Assembly: GCA_947631215.1 (NCBI GenBank)
Contig: CANRKN010000008.1
Location: 1-38,982, forward strand
Origin: an uncultured Oscillospiraceae bacterium
GTDB taxonomy: Bacteria > Bacillota_A > Clostridia > Oscillospirales > Oscillospiraceae
DNA: 38,982 nt
Direction: 5' to 3'
Below are positions 31,448 to 38,982 of this stretch, piece by piece. Below the pieces are notes generated by a model. The model did not search any database. It saw only the letters and a program-made list of their open reading frames with translations, and was not told where the DNA came from. The position numbers were made by a program, and so were the translations under genes. How positions within the stretch are numbered: position 1 is the first letter of the stretch; every line of letters starts with the position of its first letter.

Positions 31448-34396
31448 TTAGCTGGCAAGTAAATGATCCTTGATTTTCCGGATGATCGAGTTGCGGATCT
31501 GAATTAGTGCCGAGTGATTCTCACTTAGCTCTGTATAGAACTCAGCTTTTTCAGTATCACCGCTCACTGTCCCTTCAAACAAACCGTCCATGATCCGGGA
31601 TGAAAGGCGTTCCGCCACCGCAGCCTCATATGCGCCGGCACTGCTGTTTTGCACATTCGACTGTAGGTATTTATCGCTGCTTAGATCGGTGATTATTCCT
31701 CCTATCTCCTCATTGGCATATGCATAGCGAAGATTAAACTTTTCAATAATCTCATCAATTACTGACATGGTTCTGTCTGCAGCGGCAACATCCGTCGAGA
31801 TCCCATCAAACGCTTGATCTTTTGCTGAGAGGGTAATCGAGAGCTCATCCTGGGATAACTTCGTTGAATACTCAATTAACTCGACAAGCTCAGAGACATC
31901 GATATCCGGGGTTACCTCTCTTTCATAAAGCACATTATAGAGAACATTGAAAACAAGGGCCAATTGCTCCATGTCCGGATTCCATACATTGTACACAGCT
32001 GAGATATAGTAGAACAGTTTTCCAAACTTTTTCAGTTCAAGAGCGAAAGCGCTGCGTCTCTCTGCCGACATAGCATGATAATTACGCGCAATGCCGGCAA
32101 GAATTGAGGTCAATTCACCGCTGTTTTCTTCTTCGGAGGAAATCAGCTTATAAATCTTCTGTGCATCCAAAAGTGTGACAATGCAATAATCCAGAATGTG
32201 ATCCCGCTTTGCGAAGAGGATATTTGGATCGGTCTCGTTCTCAGTGGGCAGATACAGTTCGCCGCCGTAATACTCTGTGAAGAAATCCTGAATCGTCTCC
32301 GGATTGTTAACAAAGTCCATCACAAAGGTGCGCTTATTGCGAGCAGTACGATTCAAGCGGGAAATCGTTTGCACTGCCTTGACGCTGCTGTTCAGCTTTT
32401 TGTCGATATACATCGCACAAAGGGCGTCTTCATCAAAGCCGGTCTGCAGCTTGTCAGCGACGATTATAATCCGGCAGTTGTCATTCTTATGAATGATCGA
32501 CTTGATATCATAGGGTACGCCGTGTTCAAGATGATCCCGGTTCATCTGTTCTTCGGTGAACTTTATCCCGTTAAGCTCAATCGTTCCGGTAAAGGCAACG
32601 CACGAGAAAAAAGCGCAGCCATGTTTCTTCAGATACTCATCTACCGCCAGCTTATAGCAGACGGCATGTTTGCGGGATGGCGTGATGATCATGGCCTTCG
32701 CTCTGCCATCAAGCCAGGTTTGCCGCCGTTTGATGAAGTCGCTGAGTATTATTTCTGTCTTGGTCTGGATCACCTCATCGGAGGTCGTCACATAGTTTAG
32801 GATCGCCGCCTGCGCTTTGGCGCTGTCGTATTCGGTGCTGTCCTCTTTTTTCTTTTCAATGCGATAGAAGTCCCTGTACGAGGTATAGCAAAGAAGCGGG
32901 TTGAGAATGAAATGCTCTTCAATAGCCTGTTTCATGGAATACTTATCAAAATATGTTTTTCCGATCTCCGTGCGCGTACCGAAGAGCTCCATGGTCTCTT
33001 TTTTCGGCGTTGCAGTAAAAGCAAAATAGCTGACATTCCGAGTGCTCCGGATCGTCGCCCCGTCACGGATCAGCTGATTCTGCCCATCTTCCAGATCTTC
33101 GTATACATCGTCCAGTTCCACAGACTCCTTCAGGGATTTGCCGGTCAAAGTCTCTGAGGCCTTGGACATTGACTTCCCCGCGGTCGAGGAATGCGCCTCA
33201 TCAATAATGATCGCGTAATTCCGATTCTCATTCCGTCTGATCTCATTGAGGATCGGGTGGAATTTCTGCAGAGTGGTGACGATGATGTATCCGCCGTCAT
33301 TCAGCTTTTTCAACAGATCCTTGGATGTTGTATCAATGTGCTGCGCGACGCCTTTCTTTCCGTCGACATTCATCAGTTCAGCGCCAAGCTGCCCGTCGAT
33401 CACCGTGCGGTCGCTGATGACGATCACAGTGTTGATGTCCGGATGGTTGATCAGCCGCTTGGCGAGCCAGGCGATGGTTTTCGTCTTGCCGCTCCCGGCG
33501 CTGTGCCAGATCAGATAGCGCCCGCCGATGCCGTTTTTCTGCACATCCTGCTCACAGCGAAGGACAGCCCGGAGTTGATGGAAGCGCGGGAAAATCATGG
33601 TTCCCTCATCATCGATGAACATGAATTCCCGGATAATGCGCAATAGCATGTCTTTTTGGAGGATGCTTTCCCAGACGTAGCAGGAGCTATGCTTGCCCTG
33701 GATGACGGGATTACCCGCTCCCTCATCCTCTGACCCACGGTTGAAGGGGAGAAATTTAGTTTCTTTTCGGTCCAGACGAGTGGTAAGGAAAGCGGTAAAC
33801 TCATCCAGCGTAAAGTAAACGAGGGTACGGCGATTGAAGGAGAAAATCAATTCCTCTGGATTGCGCGTTGTCTGAAACTGCTTTGTGCCCTCAAAGACTG
33901 CTTTCTGCCCTGCTGTTTGCTTTTTCAGCTCGATCATCACAAGGGGGATGCCGTTTAAAAACAGCGCCAGATCTACCCGATAGGGCTCCGGCTTATCCTC
34001 AAAACTGAACTCTTTCCGAATCGAAAACACATTTTTCTCATAAAGCTCAAGCCCTTTGGACATGGTATTCATCCCTGACTTAAAAAAGGCGAGGCTGAAT
34101 TTCGTGCCGCTGGCATAATCCTCTACCCATTCGCTCAGAGAGGTCAGCAGGCCGCGGTTTTCGATTTTCTGGCACAGCAGCTCCACATAGCGCTCCTGAT
34201 AGCGGGAGCCGTATGTCGCTTTGAAGCGCTCAAGCTCTTCCGCTTGGGTGGCTTCCAGGAACGTAAACAGCTTGCCGACGTCCAGAGCATGCTTGTAGTC
34301 GTAGTCTTCCTTCTGCCCGGCCACATAGCCATGAGAGAGGAAATAGTCGTAGATCTCGTCCCGGAATGGGTTTTCCCGTAAATCTTTTTCCGCCAT
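31448..34396 (-). CDS. hsdR: Type I restriction enzyme R subunit (HsdR)
   Basis: From the ATG ending at 34396, behind AAAGGAGG, the protein has 982 residues; an upstream extension is not needed. The N-terminus carries the PD-(D/E)xK nuclease pattern (VDLALFLNGIPLVMIELKK). The motor part has Walker A HSAGSGKTKT, Walker B IIDEAHSS, motif III AFTATPKK and the later motif LQTGFDEDALCAMY. The C-terminal helical part binds the methylase complex. It moves along DNA and cuts unmethylated targets once assembled with HsdM and HsdS. It starts 13 bases behind hsdS. Base composition is clearly lower in GC than in the genes to its left. Confidence 0.97.
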   Translation of the reverse strand: MAEKDLRENPFRDEIYDYFLSHGYVAGQKEDYDYKHALDVGKLFTFLEATQAEELERFKATYGSRYQERYVELLCQKIENRGLLTSLSEWVEDYASGTKFSLAFFKSGMNTMSKGLELYEKNVFSIRKEFSFEDKPEPYRVDLALFLNGIPLVMIELKKQTAGQKAVFEGTKQFQTTRNPEELIFSFNRRTLVYFTLDEFTAFLTTRLDRKETKFLPFNRGSEDEGAGNPVIQGKHSSCYVWESILQKDMLLRIIREFMFIDDEGTMIFPRFHQLRAVLRCEQDVQKNGIGGRYLIWHSAGSGKTKTIAWLAKRLINHPDINTVIVISDRTVIDGQLGAELMNVDGKKGVAQHIDTTSKDLLKKLNDGGYIIVTTLQKFHPILNEIRRNENRNYAIIIDEAHSSTAGKSMSKASETLTGKSLKESVELDDVYEDLEDGQNQLIRDGATIRSTRNVSYFAFTATPKKETMELFGTRTEIGKTYFDKYSMKQAIEEHFILNPLLCYTSYRDFYRIEKKKEDSTEYDSAKAQAAILNYVTTSDEVIQTKTEIILSDFIKRRQTWLDGRAKAMIITPSRKHAVCYKLAVDEYLKKHGCAFFSCVAFTGTIELNGIKFTEEQMNRDHLEHGVPYDIKSIIHKNDNCRIIIVADKLQTGFDEDALCAMYIDKKLNSSVKAVQTISRLNRTARNKRTFVMDFVNNPETIQDFFTEYYGGELYLPTENETDPNILFAKRDHILDYCIVTLLDAQKIYKLISSEEENSGELTSILAGIARNYHAMSAERRSAFALELKKFGKLFYYISAVYNVWNPDMEQLALVFNVLYNVLYEREVTPDIDVSELVELIEYSTKLSQDELSITLSAKDQAFDGISTDVAAADRTMSVIDEIIEKFNLRYAYANEEIGGIITDLSSDKYLQSNVQNSSAGAYEAAVAERLSSRIMDGLFEGTVSGDTEKAEFYTELSENHSALIQIRNSIIRKIKDHLLAS

Positions 34397-34409
34397 GATG
34401 ATTCCTCCT

Positions 34410-35747
34410 TTACCTATCGGGGTCTGCACCCTCAGCGGCGTGGAATTGAGAATAGTTTATTTCTATCTTTCCGGTCACTGCCTCGCAGATCAGGCTCTGA
34501 CGGTATTCTTTTAGCAGTTTGATCGTGTTCTCGTTCTGCTTTATGATTTGATCAAGAGAAGAACACTTTGAATCGAGCGTTTCAACGATACAGTTTTGCT
34601 CTTCAAGCGGTGGTATAGCAACTGGAAAGTACAAAAACCAGTTCATTTCGATACTTTCAACAGTTGCGCCTATTTTTTGATAGAGAGTAACGATGGTGTC
34701 GTTCATTCCCTGCATGTAATAGAGCAAAAAAGCCGGGTTGACCTCATGGGTCAAAGCAAGTGCCCGGAGGTCCTGGTTGATCGTAACAGGAACTGTGGCT
34801 ACCGCAACCGGGAAAGTATGGCGCAGGATGCCGGATCGGACGCAAAAGATCAGCGTTCCCGGCTCAAACAGCGTAAGTCCGCATTCATCAACGGCTGCTT
34901 GTGTAATGTGGTCTTCTGAGTCCCGGAGATAATCCGTTTTCATATCCTTCGATGATACCCAGGGAATATTGCCGCCCCAATAATCAGAATTATCTTTTGA
35001 GGGTGTGGAGCCGGTCGCCGGCGTCCCCAAACGTTTCAGCACGACGATTTCCCACCCCCCCGGAATTTCCCCGATCCACTCAATACCGCTGTCTTTCATG
35101 GGTACCGTGGGATCGAGGCCTTTGGTGACCGCCTCATAGATGATACTCTTCCGCCGCTCTTTCAAAAGTGCGTTTGTTTTTTCTTTCGCCGCGATCAGGG
35201 CATCGATACCGGCGCATTTTTCATCAAGGTAGGAAGAGATCGCTCTCTGGGTGAGATAGTCGGGATATGGCAGCTTGAAGTTCGCAAATGTGTCTGCCGA
35301 GATCTCTTTAAAGGTCGTGCCCGATCCGAACAGGTCAAACTGCTCGCTGTAAATGCTCATGGCATAGTAATAATACTTTACATCGACGCCATCTTTTGGG
35401 ATACAGGACAAACAGCCCTGATTCGTGCAGAGCGGGTTCCTGTTGATCGCGACGAGCCCTACGGGGGCGCGTTTGGAAAAGATGATGCTGCCTTCCGGGA
35501 TCAGGCTGGTGGCACAGGACTCCATGCCCTTCCGGGTGATGCTTTTGTGGCCTGCCGAGACATATGCCTCCTCTGTTGTGTAGTCGGCAGGGGTGATCCA
35601 CGGAATGTCTCCATCCCAATAATCAGCCTCACCGCTCTTCGGCGTAGCTCCGGCGATTATGTCAAAGCTGGTCTTGATCCTGCGCATCTCCCAGCTTTGT
35701 GGGATCTCCCCGATCCACTCGATCCCGCTGTCCTTCATGGTTCTCAT
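34410..35747 (-). CDS. hsdS: Type I restriction-modification specificity subunit (HsdS)
   Basis: 445 residues with two target-recognition halves separated by the coiled spacer (ALIAAKEKTNALLKERRKSI). Each half begins with the same segment, MKDSGIEWIGEIP, at residues 4-16 and again around 218-230, and the DNA behind these is also repeated (35701-35738 and 35062-35099). HsdS sets which sequence is methylated and cut; the target cannot be read from the protein. The ATG overlaps the hsdM stop (ATGA), so the subunits are made in a coupled way. Confidence 0.96.
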   Translation of the reverse strand: MRTMKDSGIEWIGEIPQSWEMRRIKTSFDIIAGATPKSGEADYWDGDIPWITPADYTTEEAYVSAGHKSITRKGMESCATSLIPEGSIIFSKRAPVGLVAINRNPLCTNQGCLSCIPKDGVDVKYYYYAMSIYSEQFDLFGSGTTFKEISADTFANFKLPYPDYLTQRAISSYLDEKCAGIDALIAAKEKTNALLKERRKSIIYEAVTKGLDPTVPMKDSGIEWIGEIPGGWEIVVLKRLGTPATGSTPSKDNSDYWGGNIPWVSSKDMKTDYLRDSEDHITQAAVDECGLTLFEPGTLIFCVRSGILRHTFPVAVATVPVTINQDLRALALTHEVNPAFLLYYMQGMNDTIVTLYQKIGATVESIEMNWFLYFPVAIPPLEEQNCIVETLDSKCSSLDQIIKQNENTIKLLKEYRQSLICEAVTGKIEINYSQFHAAEGADPDR

Positions 35748-37483
35748 TTCAGCACCGCCTTCAGGGCCTGCTGCAGTTCTTCCTCATGGGCAATGATCTC
35801 TTCGAGGATATCCCTGCTCCTGCGGGGAGGAGTGTACTTGTAAAAGTAACGAGTGAAAGGGATCTCATAGCCGATCTTATCCTTGCTGCGGTCGGGAAAA
35901 GCGTCGGGCACATAGGGCAGGACCTCTGACCGGATGTAGGCGTCCACATTCTGCTTGAGGGGGATGATCTCCGTATCACGCCGCTTGGGATCCACCTGCA
36001 CTGCACCGCGTTTGATGAGCTTATTGCCTTTCTCATCGTACTGCGGACACTCCATCGTTACCTTGGTATAGCCGAAATCATCTGCGTCAAAGAGCTGGCT
36101 GATCTCAGAGGGGGCAAAGGCCGTGTACTCCGTCACGATCCTGCGGCGGTTTGTGTCGTCAATGAACTTACGCTTGTTGCCGAGAGATTTCGGCGTCTGC
36201 GGCACATAGAGCGCCGTTGCATCGATGAGCTGGATCTTGTGATTGCGGCGGGGGTTAGGAGTCTTTGAGAGTATCCAGATATAGGTGTAGATGCCGGTGT
36301 TGTAGAACATCTGGTCCGGCAGGGCGATGATCGCCTCCAGCAAATGGTTTTCCAGCACATAGCGGCGGATCTCGCTCTCGCCGCTGCCGGCGTCCCCGGA
36401 AAAGAGCGGCGAGCCGTTCAGGATGATGGCTACGCGGGCGTCATCCTCGGCCTTTGCCAACAGATTCTGCAGGAACAGCAGCTGACCGTCGCTGACCCGG
36501 GGTGTTCCAGCTACGAAGCGGTTGTTGGGCTGCTTAAGTTCTTTTTCCACGGCACTCTTTTCTGTTTTCCACTCCACACCAAAGGGAGGATTGGTGATCA
36601 GCAGATCGAACTTTTCACCGGGGAACTGGTCCTCCGTCAGCGTATTGCCCTCCCGGATATAGGAGGGATCATCGCCCAGCATCAGCATTTCCGCCTGGCA
36701 GACCGCATAAGCCTCCGGGTTGTTGTCCTGGCCGTAGAGCCGGATGTTCTCAGCGCGAATGTTGAAACCTTCTTCTGGATCGGTCAGCATCCGTTTTGCC
36801 GTAGTCAGCATACCGCCGGTGCCGCAGCAGCCGTCGTAGATGCGGATGATCTTGCCCTCTTTTTTTAAACTGTCCACGTTCTCGCTGAGCATCAGGTCGA
36901 TGCACAGTTCAATGACTTCACGGGGCGTGTAGTGATCGCCGGCTTCAGCATTGGCCTTGTAGGTACGGATGATTTCTTCAAAAATATAGCCCATGGCCAT
37001 GGGACTTGTGGTGGCGGGGTGGAAGTCCACCTCCGAAAAAGCCTTGACGACCTCGAAGAGGATACCCTTTTTGATCATGAACTCCGCTTCTTCACGGAAT
37101 TTCAGGCTCTGCAGAATACGCTGAATGCTGGGAGAGTAGGCTGCAATAAACTCCAAAAAGTTAGAATTCAGATTGTCGCTGTCACCTGACAATTGTTCAA
37201 GCGACACACATTTTGCATTATAGAACGGCACGCCGCACTGACGCTTGACCATTTCCTCCAGTTTTTCGGGGGTCATTCCTTTGACTTTGGAAGCAGCCTG
37301 CAGGATTTTACCAATGGCGGGATTTTTGTCAGCCAATATGCAGTCAAAACGACGAATGATTGCCATAGGGATAATAACGCTTCCGTATTTTTCCGGAGTA
37401 TACGGGCCGCGGGTCTTGTTTGCAATGCTTTTTACAAGGTTGACCTTGCTGTTTACATCCACTGTCAGCGTACTGTTATTCAT
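35744..37483 (-). CDS. hsdM: Type I restriction-modification methyltransferase subunit (HsdM)
   Basis: 579 residues. The N-terminal helical domain is followed by the amino-methyltransferase core: GDHYTPREV (182-190), SAM-binding DGCCGTGGM (217-225) and catalytic NPPF (298-301, in LLITNPPFGVEW). This is the N6-adenine methylase pattern. It protects host DNA and forms the M2S core with HsdS. It overlaps the fic gene upstream and hsdS downstream by 4 bases each. Confidence 0.97.
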   Translation of the reverse strand: MNNSTLTVDVNSKVNLVKSIANKTRGPYTPEKYGSVIIPMAIIRRFDCILADKNPAIGKILQAASKVKGMTPEKLEEMVKRQCGVPFYNAKCVSLEQLSGDSDNLNSNFLEFIAAYSPSIQRILQSLKFREEAEFMIKKGILFEVVKAFSEVDFHPATTSPMAMGYIFEEIIRTYKANAEAGDHYTPREVIELCIDLMLSENVDSLKKEGKIIRIYDGCCGTGGMLTTAKRMLTDPEEGFNIRAENIRLYGQDNNPEAYAVCQAEMLMLGDDPSYIREGNTLTEDQFPGEKFDLLITNPPFGVEWKTEKSAVEKELKQPNNRFVAGTPRVSDGQLLFLQNLLAKAEDDARVAIILNGSPLFSGDAGSGESEIRRYVLENHLLEAIIALPDQMFYNTGIYTYIWILSKTPNPRRNHKIQLIDATALYVPQTPKSLGNKRKFIDDTNRRRIVTEYTAFAPSEISQLFDADDFGYTKVTMECPQYDEKGNKLIKRGAVQVDPKRRDTEIIPLKQNVDAYIRSEVLPYVPDAFPDRSKDKIGYEIPFTRYFYKYTPPRRSRDILEEIIAHEEELQQALKAVLK

Positions 37484-38607
37484 TGTTCTTCCTCACTGTC
37501 GTAATCAAACAATTCCAATAGTTTGATGTTCTTATAGATATTGTCACGCCCGATGCGCTCCTTGCTCAACAGTCCCTGATCAACGAATTGATCGAGATAG
37601 GCGGCGGCTGTTTGCCGGTGGATGCCAAGATCCACGAGGTCCGCGACCCGGACATAAACCTTTTTGAAGATAACATTTACTGTGTTTTTCAGCGGTTCAA
37701 TCTGGCCTTTCAGCGTGGTGAGGTATTTCTCGCTGGAGTATTGAGTCAAAAGGGACTGAATGCTCTCGACGATCTTCAATGTTTGTTCTGCCGTTTCTTT
37801 GAAAGAACGGAGCATAAATTCTATAATTGGTTCATACCGCTCCGTTTCCTTGGATATTCGCAGCAAATCGTAATACTGGTTTTTGTTCCGGATGATGTAA
37901 GAACTTGCGTAAAGGATGGGCGCATCCAGAAAGCCCTTGTGACAGAGAAACAGGATGTTTAAAATACGTCCGGTCCTTCCGTTTCCGTCCCGAAAAGGAT
38001 GAATACTCTCAAACTGATAATGTGCCAAGGCTATTTTGATCAGTGGATGGAGATCATAGGTGTCATCGTCGTAGACAAAGTCCAGCATATCAATCAAAAG
38101 TCTCTGAAGAAGCTCTGCCCCGTGGGGCGGTGTATAGATGATCTCAAGTTCGCCGTTTGGCCTGCGGTTTGCAATTCTGGTCAAGTCAGAGAAATTTGAA
38201 AGATTTGTCCGGACGCCAGGTTGTTTCTGGTTGACCAGCTTATTGATCGCTTCAATGTCGCTCGTTGCAATCAGGCCCTTGTCCCGCATACGTGTATAGC
38301 CAACAAATAAAGCGTCTTTATAGCGGCTGACCTCTTTCGCTTCTGCGGTGAAATCTTCAAATATGACGCCGCGATAGAGATCATCGTTCGTAGTTACGAT
38401 GTTCTCTATATTGCTGCTGGCCCGTGCCTCTTGAAACGCAAGCGTATCAAGCAGAATGTTTGAATCCGGCAGCGCCTTAACGGCGTAATTCAGAATCTCA
38501 ATTGCGACACGGGTATCCTCTGCAAGCCTTCCCAATCCGGCCGAGGCGTCTATTTCGAGAGTGGAGATCAGCGGCAATATGTTATAAGGCTGTTTCGGAT
38601 CAAACAT
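37480..38607 (-). CDS. Fic-family protein (putative AMP-transferase) linked to the type I R-M operon
   Basis: From the ATG ending at 38607, behind AGGAGG, the protein has 375 residues; a longer frame upstream runs through the promoter and is rejected. The catalytic motif HPFRDGNGRTGR (203-214) is complete, so NMP transfer is expected. SSNIEN (64-69) matches the inhibitory (S/T)xxxE(G/N) helix in N-terminal position, so it is probably a self-inhibited class II Fic protein. The C-terminus (VADLVDLGIHRQTAAAYLDQ) looks like a winged helix. It is the first gene of the R-M operon and its stop overlaps the hsdM start, so it is made together with the methylase. Fic genes inside hsd operons are known, but their role there is unclear. 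Confidence 0.93.
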   Translation of the reverse strand: MFDPKQPYNILPLISTLEIDASAGLGRLAEDTRVAIEILNYAVKALPDSNILLDTLAFQEARASSNIENIVTTNDDLYRGVIFEDFTAEAKEVSRYKDALFVGYTRMRDKGLIATSDIEAINKLVNQKQPGVRTNLSNFSDLTRIANRRPNGELEIIYTPPHGAELLQRLLIDMLDFVYDDDTYDLHPLIKIALAHYQFESIHPFRDGNGRTGRILNILFLCHKGFLDAPILYASSYIIRNKNQYYDLLRISKETERYEPIIEFMLRSFKETAEQTLKIVESIQSLLTQYSSEKYLTTLKGQIEPLKNTVNVIFKKVYVRVADLVDLGIHRQTAAAYLDQFVDQGLLSKERIGRDNIYKNIKLLELFDYDSEEEQ

Positions 38608-38648
38608 GATTTGACCTCCTGAAGGCGGCGGTTTTTCCTGCGGTTCTA

Positions 38649-38677
38649 ATTTTACCATGGGAAGATGTTGAGCGCAA
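38649..38677 (-). promoter_or_regulatory. Promoter of the fic-hsdMSR operon
   Basis: On the minus strand TTGCGC (38677-38672) and TAAAAT (38654-38649) are 17 bases apart. The leader then contains AGGAGG before the fic ATG. No other promoter is visible before hsdM, hsdS or hsdR. Confidence 0.7.
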
Positions 38678-38755
38678 GCGGTTGACATGTAGAAAATTTT
38701 CATATTTTTCGACATATGCTTCTGACGAGGGAGGATGTTCTCTAAGGATAAGTAA

Positions 38756-38800
38756 CGAAAAACGGACCTGCTGATACCGAATCAGCAGGTCCGTTTTTCG
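38756..38800. terminator. Long bidirectional intrinsic terminator upstream of fic
   Basis: A perfect 20-bp inverted repeat (38756-38775 with 38781-38800) around a 5-base loop has A/T tracts inside each arm, giving a T run on either strand. It isolates the fic-hsd operon from whatever lies to the right. Confidence 0.93.
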
Positions 38801-38982
38801 CTCGGGCTGTCAGTGCAGACAGGCTTGGCCAGGTCATTGTTATCAAAGCGTTATCAAAACCGGGAGCGGGGGCAAAGAAACCTCGTGTTTTCAGGGCACA
38901 GAAGATTTCTTTCCTTATTCCCACTCGCAAAATGAAACTTAATTCTAAACGCTTTTGTTTGGGGGATTTGATACCATTTGAT
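38801..38982. other. Non-coding right edge, no gene recognised
   Basis: No convincing gene lies from 38608 to the end apart from the promoter and terminator listed. A direct repeat GTTATCAAA occurs twice (38838-38846 and 38851-38859). An open frame starting at 38931 reaches the edge but has no ribosome binding site, so it is not called. Confidence 0.4.

Noticed and set aside
38913..38928. TTATTCCCACTC resembling the 3' end of guaA (E-W-E-stop) as an integration site
   Set aside because: The reading frame before it is closed within a few codons and no guaA or integrase is seen at either end of the island; 12 bases can match by chance.
38742..38930. A 62-codon minus-strand open frame at the right edge
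   Set aside because: It runs through the 20-bp terminator hairpin, has no ribosome binding site and no recognisable domain.

Overview
The window reads as chromosome of a GC-rich, low-oxygen Firmicute, most like a gut Clostridia/Oscillospiraceae member. This is an inference from the gene set (a monomeric group B-type [FeFe] hydrogenase, choline/glucan-binding-repeat and NlpC/P60 surface proteins, a SpoIIE-type phosphatase), strong AGGAGG-type ribosome binding sites and high GC. GC drops visibly in the last 7.5 kb. No RNA genes, CRISPR array or transposase were seen.

Left part (1-8545), metal metabolism. The window opens in the tail of larB, followed by larC and larE in overlapping frames; these build the nickel-pincer nucleotide cofactor. 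A secreted YD-repeat gene behind them is broken by one in-frame TAA. Facing them are three genes of a nickel/peptide-type ABC importer (binding protein and two permeases, no ATPase). They are divergent from a CsoR/RcnR-type regulator with a His-rich N-terminus and a G-tract candidate operator. A stand-alone [FeFe] hydrogenase follows.

Middle (8546-19895), cell surface and signalling. One operon encodes a cell-wall-binding-repeat protein with a C-terminal transglutaminase-like domain, a small secreted Ser/Gly-tailed protein and a membrane acyltransferase. Next is a secreted NlpC/P60 hydrolase with SLH-like ends. Then comes a tightly coupled three-gene unit: an MFS transporter fused to a sensor-like N-terminus, a D-Ala-D-Ala-ligase-like ATP-grasp enzyme, and a dCache-HAMP-SpoIIE phosphatase-anti-sigma-kinase-like protein. 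I consider this unit a candidate undescribed sensing system.

Right-centre (19896-31440), transport and carbon metabolism. It holds a DUF4838 protein, a NitT/TauT-type ABC importer, and a nagB-like plus nagA pair. A four-gene operon follows: class II aldolase, PPi-type phosphofructokinase-like enzyme, divergent triosephosphate isomerase paralog and LarA homolog. That LarA homolog is the only visible client in the window for the cofactor made by larBCE, so the nickel module and this sugar-phosphate operon probably work together. This is the other main candidate for a new pathway.

Right end (31448-38982) is a lower-GC, probably acquired defence island: a Fic protein, hsdM, hsdS and hsdR of a type I restriction-modification system. 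The first three genes are linked by ATGA stop/start overlaps and read from one promoter.
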